Both the position numbers and the translations under genes were made by a program. From NCBI GenBank assembly GCA_000708525.1, contig JMRP01000019.1:1-50789 (forward strand): DNA of 50,789 bases, read 5' to 3'. The DNA is from Cyanobium sp. CACIAM 14 (lineage in GTDB: Bacteria > Cyanobacteriota > Cyanobacteriia > PCC-6307 > Cyanobiaceae). Of the stretch, positions 33,426 to 48,400 are shown piece by piece (the first letter of the stretch is position 1; each line of letters opens with the position of its first letter). Under the pieces are notes generated by a model. It saw nothing but the letters and a program-made list of their open reading frames with translations, ran no database searches and had not been told where the DNA came from.

Positions 33426-33860
33426 ATGGCGACCACCATGGACTGGGGACTGGCCCGCGACATCGGCACCAAGCTCCTGCTGGCCGGGGCCGGCGCCCTG
33501 CTGCTCTACTGGACCATCTCGGCGGTGCGGCTGGTGCTCAGCGCCCGGGGCATCAATCCGCTGATCAAGCAGTTCTTCACCCAGGTGGCCTCCGGCCAGG
33601 TCGACGGCGCCTATCTGCTCACCACCCGCAACTACCGCTCCCACGTCAACCGCCAGCAATTCATCCGCTTCCTGGCCGGGCTCCAGCTGAACAAGTACCG
33701 CAACCTGAAATCCGGTCGCCCCCGGCTGCAGGAGGGCCAGGTGATCCTCACGATCAAGCTCAAGTCCGACGGCAAGGAGGAGCTGCCCCTCGACTTCACG
33801 TTCGTGAAGGTGGAGGAGAACTGGCGGGTGGACCGCATCACCCGGCTGGCGGCCGCCTGA
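33426..33860 (+). CDS. Membrane-anchored protein with an NTF2-like (DUF4878-type) domain, unknown
   Basis: 144 residues from ATG 33426; ATG 33438 (MDWGLARD) is equally plausible. One N-terminal transmembrane helix (LLLAGAGALLLYWTISAVRLVL) is followed by a small domain: INPLIKQFFTQVASGQVDGAYLL, QQFIRFLAGLQLNKY, QVILTIKLKSDGKEELPLDFTFVKVEENWRVD. The ASGQVDGAYxL opening and the EENWRVD ending resemble DUF4878/NTF2-like lumenal domains, but I cannot prove the family. Only 3 bases separate its stop from the ligA start, so the two are probably co-transcribed. Confidence 0.75.
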   Translation: MATTMDWGLARDIGTKLLLAGAGALLLYWTISAVRLVLSARGINPLIKQFFTQVASGQVDGAYLLTTRNYRSHVNRQQFIRFLAGLQLNKYRNLKSGRPRLQEGQVILTIKLKSDGKEELPLDFTFVKVEENWRVDRITRLAAA

Positions 33861-35948
<2,088 letters not shown>

Positions 35949-35983
35949 GTGAGCCGGGCGCGCCGTTTCGGGCCAAATCCTCC

Positions 35984-36820
35984 ATGGCCTCCCAGAATGC
36001 GGCGAACCAAAAGAGCGCCGCGGCCGTCGTCAGCCCCTTGGACTCCGACATCACCCTCAGCCTCGATCCACCCGTGCGTGCCCCCCGGCCCGTCGAGGAG
36101 GTGGCGGAGGTCTCCCTTGCGGAGATTCCCGCGGCCCTGCGCCGCCAGCTGGCCCGACACGAGCTGCTGCTCCCCCTGCTGCGTCGATCGGTGATCGCCC
36201 GCGCCGTGGCCGGCGTGACTCTGTCGGAGGAGGAACGCCGCCAGGCCCAGCAGGCCTGGGGTGCCAGCCACGGGATCCGTTCCGCCGAAGACCTGCAGCA
36301 GTACCTCGCCAGGCACCGGCTGACGGAAGCGGAGATCCTCTGGCAGGCGGAGCTGCCGGTGAGGGTCGCGCACCATTGCCGCGAGCATTTCCTGCACCGG
36401 GCCGAACAGCGCTTCCTGGCCCGCAAGAACCAGCTGGATCAGGTGATCTACAGCCTGCTGCGGGTGGAGGACGCGGCCCTGGCCAGGGAGCTCTATCTGC
36501 GCATCGCCGAAGGGGAAGCGGACTTCGCCGAACTGGCGGCCACCTACGCCACCGGTCCGGAACGCTCCACCCGCGGGATCGTGGGCCCGGTGCCGCTGCT
36601 GCAGGCCCATCCCTCCCTGGCCGAGCTGCTGCGCACCAGCCGGCCGGGCCAGCTGCACCCGCCCCTGCGCATCGACCGCTGGTGGCTGGTGGTGCGTCTG
36701 GAAACCCTGAGGTCCGCCAGCTTCGATGAGGAGATGCAGGAGAGGATGGCGCGCGAATTGTTCGAGGAACGGGTGGAGCAGGAAGTGAGCGAGCAGCTGC
36801 GCGGTGAGGCGGCCCGATGA
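35984..36820 (+). CDS. Parvulin-like protein (PpiC family) of the type I secretion locus
   Basis: 278 residues from ATG 35984. The C-terminal half resembles a rotamase domain (LDQVIYSLLRVEDAALARELYLRIAEGEADFAELAATYATGPERSTRGIVGPVPLLQAHPSLAELLRT), preceded by a helical SurA/PrsA-like N-terminal region. No signal peptide is present, so it should be cytoplasmic. Cytoplasmic parvulin-like proteins beside HlyB/HlyD genes are a recurring cyanobacterial arrangement, perhaps chaperoning the cargo before export (inference). The TGA overlaps the ATG of the exporter N-terminal half by four bases, confirming the operon. Confidence 0.85.
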   Translation: MASQNAANQKSAAAVVSPLDSDITLSLDPPVRAPRPVEEVAEVSLAEIPAALRRQLARHELLLPLLRRSVIARAVAGVTLSEEERRQAQQAWGASHGIRSAEDLQQYLARHRLTEAEILWQAELPVRVAHHCREHFLHRAEQRFLARKNQLDQVIYSLLRVEDAALARELYLRIAEGEADFAELAATYATGPERSTRGIVGPVPLLQAHPSLAELLRTSRPGQLHPPLRIDRWWLVVRLETLRSASFDEEMQERMARELFEERVEQEVSEQLRGEAAR

Positions 36821-37481
36821 CCTCCATCGCCCAGGGCAGCGCCGAACGGCTGGCCACCCTTTCCCCCTTCGACGAACTCTCGCCCGCCGGCAGGACGCGG
36901 CTGCTGGCGGAGGCCCGCCTCTGCCGCTTCGGCGTCGGCCAGGAACTCTCCAGTGCGGGCACCATCGGCGATCGGGTGCTGGTGCTGCTGGAGGGCGGCG
37001 CCCGGCTGCTGGCGGAGCGGGACGGCCGTCCCTTCACCCTCGAGCGGCTGGAGCCCGGCGCCATCGTGGGGCTGGTCTCGCTGCTGCGGGCGGAGGGCAT
37101 CGAGCAGGTGAGTGCCGCCACCGACCTGCTGGCGGCCGCCATCCCGGACACCGTGGTGCTCGAGCTGCTGCTGGCCGAGCCCGTCCTGCGCCAGTGGTGC
37201 GCGCGCCAGCTCTGGACGGCGGAACTGCATCAGCTGCTGCTGGCGCTCCAGGGGGCCGCCGCGGGCCGCTTCGATCCGGCCCTCTGGCGTGAGCGGATCG
37301 AGCGGCTGCGCCCGCATGCCCGCTCCCTGGAGCCGCCGGCGGAAGGCCGCCTCACCCTCCGCGACGGGGAGGAGCTGCTGCTGGCCAGCGCCAACGTGCC
37401 CGGCCTGCCGATCGGGTCGTCGCTGGACCCGGCCGAACCGCTGCCCCGGCCCCGCCCCCCCTGCCGCTGCGGCTCCTGGCC

Positions 37482-39760
<2,279 letters not shown>

Positions 39761-39761
<1 letters not shown>

Positions 39762-40933
39762 TGGCCCGCCCTCCCGTCCTGCCCACGCCGGGTGGCCTGA
39801 TGCGCCGCGCCCAGGACAGCCTCGAGCGCCGCATCCACAGCGACAACGACGATGTGGTGCTCAGGCAGTCGCGGGTCTGGGCCCGCACCATCACCTGGAC
39901 CCTGATGGGCGTGACGGCCTTCGGGCTGGGCTGGCTGGCCTTCGCCCAGACCGAGGAGATCGTGACCGCCCCCGGCAAGCTGGAGCCGCTGGGCGTGGTG
40001 AAGGACATCCAGATGCCGGTGGGCGGTGTCGTGGAGGAAGTGATGGTGAAGGAGGGGGAGCGGGTGAAGAAGGGTCAGGTGCTGCTGCGGCTCGACACCG
40101 AGACCACCCTCGACCGCCAGCGGAGCATGGAGAAGACCATCCTCTACAAGGAGCAGCAGCTGCGCCTGAAGCAGGAGGAGCTGGCGCGCTATCTGGATGT
40201 CAATGACACCGAGCAGAAGGTGCTGCGCGACAGTCTGGTGCTGGAGAAGGATGTGCTGGGCCGTCTCGAGTCCCTCAACAGGCAGGGGGCGACGGCCGAA
40301 CTGCAGTACCTGGCCCAGCGCAACAAGGTGCAGGAGGTGCAGGGCAAGATCCAGGAATCCCAGGTGGACCGGCTGAGGCAGCAGGCGATCCTGCAGCAGG
40401 GCATCCGCGAACTCCAGAGCGAGCTGGCCGACCTGCGCAGCAAGCTCACCGAACTGAACGTCAACATCCGCTACCAGGCCATCCGGGCTCCGGAGGCCGG
40501 TGTGGTGTTCGAACTCAAGCCCCGCTCCCGGGGCTTCGTGGCCCAGACCAGCGAGCCGGTGATGAAGGTGGTGCCCTTCGATCGCCTCGAGGCACGGGTG
40601 GAGGTGCCCAGCCGCGAGATCGGTTTCGTCGCCGTGGGCAAGCCCGCCGACATCAGCATCGATTCCTTCCCCGCCACCGATTTCGGGGTGCTGCAGGGAA
40701 CGGTGCGGCGCATCGGCTCCGACGCCCTGCCCCCGGATCAGCTCAAGAACTTCTACCGCTTCCCGGTGGATATCCGGCTCAATGCCCAGCAGCTGAAGCT
40801 CAAGAGCGGCAAGGAACTGCCCCTGCAGGTAGGCATGTCGCTCACCGCCAACGTCAAGCTGCGCAAGGTCACCTACCTGCAGCTGCTGCTCAGCACCTTC
40901 AAGGAGAAGGCCGACTCGCTGCGACAGATCTGA
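39761..40933 (+). CDS. HlyD-family membrane fusion protein
   Basis: Periplasmic adaptor linking the ABC exporter to an outer-membrane channel. 390 residues with one N-terminal membrane helix (TITWTLMGVTAFGLGWLAFA). A biotinyl-lipoyl-like half follows (VTAPGKLEPLGVVKDIQMPVGGVVEEVMVKEGERVKKGQVLLRLDTE), then a long coiled coil (about 125-235), the second lipoyl half (YQAIRAPEAGVVFELK) and the beta-barrel (VPSREIGFVAVGKPADISID). The ATG overlaps the exporter stop, so translation is coupled. No TolC gene is in the window. Its 3' end overlaps the convergent methyltransferase gene by 35 bases. Confidence 0.96.
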
Positions 40934-41798
40934 GGCGCTCCATCGCTTCGTAGTGATCAGGGATGATGCGGCAGCGGAGCCCAGCGAGCGGCTCGAGCCA
41001 GGGCAGCAGCAGTCCGTCGAGGCCGCGGTTCACGATCCAGCCCGCGGCGCGGAAGGCCCGGCGCCAGCGGGCCTCGCGGGCGATCATGTGTAGGGCACGG
41101 CGGTGCACGGGACCGTCGATGCTGACCAGCCAGCGGGGATCCATTCCCGCCCGTTCCATCGCCGCCTCGAAGCTGCGGCGGCTGTGGAAGCTGATGTGCT
41201 GGCCGTTGCCGAAGGCGTAGTACCACCAATCCGGGGGCGGGATCTCGCCGTTCTGCCGCATCAGGGTGGAGAACACGAACAGGGGCGTGGTCCCCACCTG
41301 GCGGCGCAGGAATTCCGGAGTGCTCGGCACATGCTCGATCACCTCGAAAGCCGTCTTGCAGCCGATCGAACCGTCGTCGGGTGGAGTGCAGAAGGGCCGG
41401 ATCAGCTCCATGGCCGCGTAGGCGTCGCTGCCGCGGAAATCGAACCCGTGGTCGCGCAGCAATCGCGGCAGCATGCCGAGGCCGGTGCCCAGATCGCAGC
41501 CCGGCTCGCTGGCGCCGAAGCGGCCCAGCCTGCCGATCACCAGCAGCAGGCGCACCAGGCGGGCGGCATGCAGGTTCCGGTCCACATAACCGGTGTCGCC
41601 GTAGAAGGACTCCTCGTAGGCCGCCGCCAGCCAGCTGGGGTCGCGCAGGAAGAGGAAGTCGCAGGCGCTGCAGTGGGCGAGCTCCGCTTCCACCAGCGCC
41701 TTGCTCACCCGCACCCGTCGCACCAGGCTGAGCGGTCCGCCGCCGCAGTTGGGGCAGGCGATGGCCGAGGAAGGCTCGCCGCTCTCGGCTGTCGTCAT
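40899..41798 (-). CDS. Class I SAM-dependent methyltransferase with N-terminal zinc-ribbon
   Basis: 299 residues from ATG 41798. The N-terminal ribbon has C15-x2-C18 and C43-x2-C46 (CPNCGG ... CSACDFLF). The Rossmann motif I is CDLGTGLGMLPRLL, followed by FRGSDAYAAMELIRPF and AFEVIEHVPSTPEFLRR. This Cys4-plus-methyltransferase layout is common among sugar or glycan methyltransferases in surface polysaccharide clusters; the substrate is unknown here. It lies between the secretion genes and the small surface protein gene, tail to tail with hlyD (35-base overlap). Confidence 0.85.
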   Translation of the reverse strand: MTTAESGEPSSAIACPNCGGGPLSLVRRVRVSKALVEAELAHCSACDFLFLRDPSWLAAAYEESFYGDTGYVDRNLHAARLVRLLLVIGRLGRFGASEPGCDLGTGLGMLPRLLRDHGFDFRGSDAYAAMELIRPFCTPPDDGSIGCKTAFEVIEHVPSTPEFLRRQVGTTPLFVFSTLMRQNGEIPPPDWWYYAFGNGQHISFHSRRSFEAAMERAGMDPRWLVSIDGPVHRRALHMIAREARWRRAFRAAGWIVNRGLDGLLLPWLEPLAGLRCRIIPDHYEAMERLRSVAASRPSP

Positions 41799-41866
41799 CA
41801 GTCCCCCGGTGCGAAGCTGGGGATGCTACCGGCCCTCCCCAGGGTCCCTGGATGGGCGGGAACGCC

Positions 41867-42382
41867 TTAGCGGGTCACGGCGGCGCCGGCACGACGTTTC
41901 AGCTTCCTGGCCCAGCCGAAGGCCGCAGCGGCTCCCAGGACGGGCAGGGGCCCGGGCACGGAAGCGGGGAGAAGCTGGCGTGCGGTGGCGTATTTCACCG
42001 GGCTGGCCGGATCGATCTGCACGTCCGACTGGCTGTTGGGATCGGTGAGGCTCTGGGAAATGCCAGCCACAGCGCCTCCGGTGAACTCATAAGCGAAGAC
42101 CGGACCGAAACCGGCGCTCGAACCCGATCCGAGTTGATCGAAGACCTGCCGGGCGAAGTCGGCGGCAATATCACCGGTCGAATCCCCCCACCAGGGCATT
42201 TGCCCCTGGGGCGGCAACTGGAAGAGATCTTCGTTTCCTGCGTAGGCCCGATCGATGACCGTCACGTCGTAGGTGAGGGAGTTGATCGTGACCGTGACAG
42301 CGGAGGCCGGGGCCTGGGTCAGCAGAGGCAGGGCCAGACTGGTGCCCAGGGTTAGCAGGGCGGCACTGAGTCGACTGTTCAT
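41867..42382 (-). CDS. Small exported protein with a cyanobacterial PEP-CTERM-like sorting tail
   Basis: 171 residues from ATG 42382. The signal peptide is clear (SAALLTLGTSLALPLLTQAPASA). The mature part is short and strand-rich (VTVTINSLTYDVTVIDRAYAGNEDLFQ, MPWWGDSTGDIAADFARQVF). The C-terminus VPGPLPVLGAAAAFGWARKLKRR is the cyanobacterial form of the PEP-CTERM sorting signal: motif, membrane helix, basic end. It would be processed by an exosortase/archaeosortase-like enzyme, none of which is visible here. Position between the methyltransferase and the giant secreted phosphatase suggests a surface role, but the link is by location only. Confidence 0.85.
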   Translation of the reverse strand: MNSRLSAALLTLGTSLALPLLTQAPASAVTVTINSLTYDVTVIDRAYAGNEDLFQLPPQGQMPWWGDSTGDIAADFARQVFDQLGSGSSAGFGPVFAYEFTGGAVAGISQSLTDPNSQSDVQIDPASPVKYATARQLLPASVPGPLPVLGAAAAFGWARKLKRRAGAAVTR

Positions 42383-42450
42383 GGGATCGGGACGAGAAAG
42401 TGAGCGGAAAGGAGGGGACTGCGTGGACAGTGTTGCTGCTTGGCTGGCGA

Positions 42451-45400
42451 TTAAGAGCGATAGATGAACTGGCTGGGATCAGAGAGATTCAGGGTGGCCA
42501 GGGTTGCCGCTTGAACGAATCCGATCGGCTCTGGATTAGAACCGGGGAGAAGGGCATTGATCTGGACACCTCTAAAGCCACTATAGCGGACTGAACTAAG
42601 TTGATAGTCGGAAGAAATACCGTGCAGAAGGATTTTATCGCCAGCGGAAAAATCAGTGATCCAGGCCATGTCGGTCGTGCTTTGCGCGGAGGAGTTGCCG
42701 TCGTCGTAGAAAACGCCAGCGGCATCTCCCAGCACGAATACGTCATCCCCGCCCCCGCCGGTGAGCTTGTCCACCGTTCCCCGGCCACGCAGGGTGGAGC
42801 CGGTGGGGATGCCGCTGATGGTGTCGTTGGCCGTGGTGCCGGTGATGATGTCCGGCCCGTCGGTGACGACGCCCACGGAGGGCTCCTTGAGGGTCACCAG
42901 GAGGGTGGATCCCAGCTGCTGGCTGCGGGCGGGGTCGCTGAAGAACTTCACCCCCAGGACCTCGTCGCCTTCGGCGACGCCATCGGCGGCGATGACCTTG
43001 GTGAAGGAGGCCCGCCCATCCGCTCCCAGGGTGACGACCCCGGAGAGGTTGCCATCGCCGAAGTCGGCGCCGGTGATGCCGCTGCCGCTGAACGACCAGT
43101 AGAGCTGGGTGCCGGGCGCCACATTGGAGCTGCTGACACCGATGGCGAGAGCACCGCCTTCATAGACAGTGTCAGCACTCGTGGTGAAGGTGTAGGAGGG
43201 GCTGTCCGGCAGGTCGTTGACGGCGAGCTGCGCACTGCGCTCGAAACTCAATCCTGTCTGATCAGTGGTCCTGAGGCGGATGTCGTAGGAAGACTTGCGT
43301 TCGTAATCGGGCGAGCGGGTGATGTGGAGCTCGTTGCCGCTGACGTAGAAGGCCAGGTTGTCGGTATCACCGGCACCCGCCACCAGCGCATAGGTGAAGC
43401 TCTGCGGTGAGGTTTCGGGATCGCTGCTGGTGAGGGTGGCGATCAGGGAGCCATCCGGGATGTTCTCATCGAAGGCCGTGGCACTGAGAGCAAGCCCGGT
43501 GGGCGCCTCGTTCAGGTCAGTGACGAGAACACGAACATTCTGATTGACAGGGGCATTGACACCATCCGAGACGGTGACAGTGACGAAATAGGAGTTGTTG
43601 GATCCATTGTCTACTGGCGCTTCAAAGTCTGGTGGTGCAAGGAAACTCAGATCACCCGTATTCGGATCGATGGTAAACCTGGAGGCATCGGCACCACCAT
43701 TGATGGCATACGTCAGGGTTGCCCCTTCAGGATCGCTGCCGCATACCTTGGTGACGACCGATGTGTTCTCTGCCACACTCACCACCTGGGGTGTTGTGTT
43801 GATGGGTGCTTCATTGACGTTGGTCACGCTGACGCTCAGCGCCTGGTTCACCGGCGGGTTGGTGCCGTCACTCACCGCCACCGTCACCTGGTACAGATTG
43901 TCGCCATTCGCATCGCTCGGGGCTTCGTAGTTCGGTGCCACCTTGAAACTCAGGGCGCCTGTCTTCGCGTCGACCGTGAACCGTGACGCATCCGCTCCTC
44001 CGGAGATCGAATAGGTCAGCGGGTTCCCTTCCGGATCGCTCGCCCTCAGGGTCGTCACCAGCTGCTGGCCGCTCGCCACATTCGTGCGCAGCAGCATCAG
44101 CTGACCCCCCTCCACCAGCTCATCGGGGTTACTGAAACCCTGCACGTTGCGTACCGCATCGATCGGATAATGCGCCTGATCCACCACCAGGTAGGTTCCC
44201 GCCCCATGAATCGAGGAGACATCGATCACCCCGGAGGTCTCCTCGTCCTGATTGAAGGGTGAGGTGGCGGCCACCCCGATGTCACCGAAACGGGCACGGT
44301 CGTGCTGGGCGATCTTCGTCAGCGTGTCGGTGGCGGGGTTGTACTCCCAGACCTTGCCGTTGTGGGCGGCATCGCCGACATCCTCCAACAGAATCAGATT
44401 GCCCGTGCTCGGATTGACCGTGATGTTGTCGAACATGTTCACCTTCTCACCATCCACGGTTCGCCCATCGATCAGCAGATCGATCGTGCCGCCCGCATCC
44501 GGATTGGTGATGTCATCAAAGGTAAGGCGCCACAGCCGGCTCTGGCCGATCTGGCTGCCGATGCCATCGCTGGCAGTATCAAGCCGGTCCGTCGTGACGA
44601 AATAGTACTGCTTCGGATTCAGGGGATTCCAGGCTCCATCCTCCGGCCGCGAAAAGGTGGTGGAGGCCGTACTGCTCAGGCTGAAACGGGTGCCACTGCT
44701 GATCACAGAGGTGTGGGTGGTGGCGTTGCTGTATTCCTCCGGGGTGCTCCCATTGCTGTCGCTGTGACCCTCGACGGCGATGAACTTGAGCACACCATTG
44801 GTCAGGCCCGCCCTGTCCACCGCGCTGCCACTGTTGGTCTTGCTGCCGACGTACACCGAGACGCTGTTCGCCATGAACCCGCTGCCGCCGTCGTTGTTAC
44901 CGATCACGACGGTCTTGCTCTGGGCGAACGGATTGGCCAGAGCATTCTCCCAGGCACCCACACCGGTCAGACCCGATCCGTTGGTGCTCAGGTTGAACTT
45001 GCCAAGGATGTAGCTCTTGCCCGCATCCACTCCGGTCACCACGCTCCCCAGCTGGTAGCCGGTCGCGCCACCCTCTTCGCCATGCATAAAGATGCGATCG
45101 ACCGTTCCGACCTCGTCGCCGGAATTCGGGTTGTCAGGCGTAGGGTCGTAGTAATACGCACTCACCTGCGGCAGATCACCTGAACAGAAGCGATTGAAGG
45201 CAAAGGTGAGCGGGCCGGAACTGGCCTGCGCCGTCGCGTCCCAGCCATACACCGTCTTCATCAGATCGCTGCCGGAGATCACCGACAGGTCGCTCTTGCT
45301 GATGATCCACTTGGAAACGAATGCTCCCTTGGCACCATGGGCGCGGTTGATTCCCTTGGTATTGCCAAGTTCATGATTCATCAACACGGTGAAGGTGCCA

Positions 45401-48400
45401 TCACCATTGTCAAAAGCACCAAGGCCATCAGGTATTCCCACCATCCTGTAGCCACCAATGGAGTCTCCAGTCGTCAGAATCGACGTCAACTGCACATCTG
45501 GGCTGGTGGACACCACATAGGGACTGGCCGAACTCGATGGCCCGGTGATTCCCACAGTGTTGGACTCCTTCACGCTGTAGCTCACCGGGCCACTGAACCG
45601 AGGCGGTTCATTTTGATCGGTGAGAGTAAGCATGAACTGGGTGGTTGCATCCGGCGAAGCACCGACCGCGCTGTCGTCCACGTTCAGCGAAACAGTGAAG
45701 CTCCACTTCGCTTCGTAATCCAGTACAGTTCCAGCCTTGAGGTAAAGAGAACCGTTGACAATCTCAAAATAGTTGGCATCTTGCCCCGCAAGGCTCAGGA
45801 CGTTTGTTCCCAGGCCATCATCGGTGACGCTGATGTCGGCCACCCTGAGACGGGAGGACGTATCGGTGTTCTCGGCAAGGCTCCCGACGATGTTGTATAG
45901 GTTCACCGCTGAGGGAGCTTGGTTGGCAGCGATGTCGAAACTGAAGATCGTGCGAGCCTGGGGGCCATTGCCATATTCGATCCCAGCATTCTGCACCGTT
46001 GAGTTCATTCCCACGCTTTTCACGGACAGGGTCTGACCATCAGCGCTGACATCAAGAATGGCGAAGTTGAAGGTATCAGGACTGTAGAAATCAACGGGCT
46101 GGGGGCTGGAAGCAGCCGTGGGATCGCCCTCCCGCACAAGGCTCTTCAGGCCTGGATAGTTCTCCAAGCCGATCGGATCGATTCCCGCCGATATCTGGGC
46201 GTTCGCTAGGCTATCGGCAATCGCTTTGATGTTGGCGAAGGAGTGATTGGTGATCGCATCCGGCCCAGTGGCGCCCAGCGGACCGCAGACAATGGAGAAG
46301 GCAAAGGGGACCTTGACATAGCTGGACTGCACGCCTGTCTGCCCTGAAGGTGAGTAATAGAGTTCGTTGATACGGTTCTGATGGTCATCTGTCGAGAGGA
46401 AGACAACATTGTTGATGCTGTTATCAGCGATGAACTTGAGTAGAGAATTTCGCTCCGCTCGGTATCCTCCCATGTAGGACTTGCCACCATCCGAGTTGAC
46501 ACTGGTGAGGGTGCCGCTGAGAGACCCGCCAATCGGTCCGATTTGATCGATAGGGTCGGAAAGAGAGACGAATTTCCAGGGGGTGCCTGCCTTCTGGGCA
46601 TCCAGGAGAGTCTGTTTGAGCCATGCCAGTTGGGTATCTCCCAGGTACGCACGGTCAGGATTGTCTGCACGGGCACCGGTATCGTCCGAGGCGCCGTTGG
46701 CTGTCTTCAGACGAATATCACGGTAGGAACGAGTATCTGTATTGATGTAAATCGCATTCTTGCCCCAGGGCACCGCTGAATACAGCTGTATGGTGCCATC
46801 GGTGCGTGGGTCGTTGGGAGCACTGATCGTTCCGCGACCAGCGATCGGTTGGTAGCTGAGGAAGACACTTTGCAACGTCTGAAAACCGGTGGATTTGTTC
46901 ATGAAGCCAACGAGAGCGCTCAATTCGGATTGCGAAAGCCGATCCGCCGCATCATTCACGTTATTGACGTTGCCGGAGCCACCGGTGTTGGTACCCGTGT
47001 AGGCTCGCGCATCAACGCCTCGCCCTGTCGACATATCCGTGCCGGCGGGGCCGCCCACGGAGGCACCGGCAGGGGCACCTCCGTCGATGTATTTACGGTT
47101 TCCCAGCTCATGATTGTCCCAAGTCGAATAGATGCCCTGAGCGGCATAGAGAACCTGGAGACTGTTCTGGCCTCCGATGTTGACAGGCAGAAAGTTTTCT
47201 CGGTATTTCTTTTCGTAATCAGCTTTCAGCTGGGCTTGGGTGGCAAATGGTGTGCCGTTGGGGATGAAAGCCCGTGGGATGCCATTGAAGCTCAATGAGT
47301 CATTGGAGAGCGTGACCGAGGGTGAGTTGAGCCAGGAGGCACCATTGTTGCCGTTGACGTTGCTCGCGTTTTCATAAATGACGTCACCGAGATTGACGTA
47401 GAAGTCAAGGTTCTGGGAGGGAAAGACACTGGCGAGTGCGAACGGACGCATCAAGCCATCGTTGTCGCCACTGAACGCAAAATGGAGTGGAGCAGCAACG
47501 CCAGCTGCCGGGGTGGTCTTGAAGGTACCCGTGCCGCTGATCTGAGCGGTACCATCAATCACAAAGCGGTAGTAATACTGGGTTCCAGGTGAGAGCTGGG
47601 TGGCATTCACCTTTACCGTATTGTCCTTGGTTACATCACTAGCGATTGAATACGTCAGCAGAGGGCCCTGAAATGCTGCATCCGCTGAAACCTGGGCCGT
47701 CATGGCCACACTTGCCTGACTGCTTACCCTTGTCCGAAGGATGGCACTGCTAGCACTTGCATCACCAGCCGCCACCCCAAGGAAGGGATCGGCATCCGCA
47801 ATCGTGATAGAGGCAGCCTTCTGAACACCGACGTCATAGCTCCCACTGTCTCCAAGGACCAGTGTGAGATCTTCATTTCCCTCGATCAAGTTATCGGTGA
47901 CAGGGGTAACAAGCAGATCTGCAAAAGCCTGGCCAGCAGGTATCGTGAACTTACCATTCAGCGCAGGAGAGTAATCCGCACTGGAAGCCTTGCGATCCCC
48001 GGCAACGACGGTGTAGTTCACCGAGAGTGGACTGAGGGTGCTGCCGGTACGGGAAAACCGGAAGGTGCCCGGATCATTCCCCGTTTCGGATGCATTGGAA
48101 TCCAGGGCGACGACGCTGACAACGGGGACGGGGGGAGCTCCGATCGTTCCTGGTGAGCCGATCTCATTGGCATCTCCGGAGGCTGCGAAAGCTCCATTGA
48201 TACTCACAGCACTGAGGGTGGAGATGGCAACCCCATTCAGACCCTCAGCATTGTCAAACGTAGGAAATGGGCCAGCGGGAGAGGTTCCAAAGATCACTTT
48301 GGCCTGGACAACCTGAGCCGTGTCGTAGAGGTTCACCTCATCCCCACCCGTGCTCAACCCGACGCCACTTCCGCTGTAGCTGCCAATTTGGAGATTTGTA

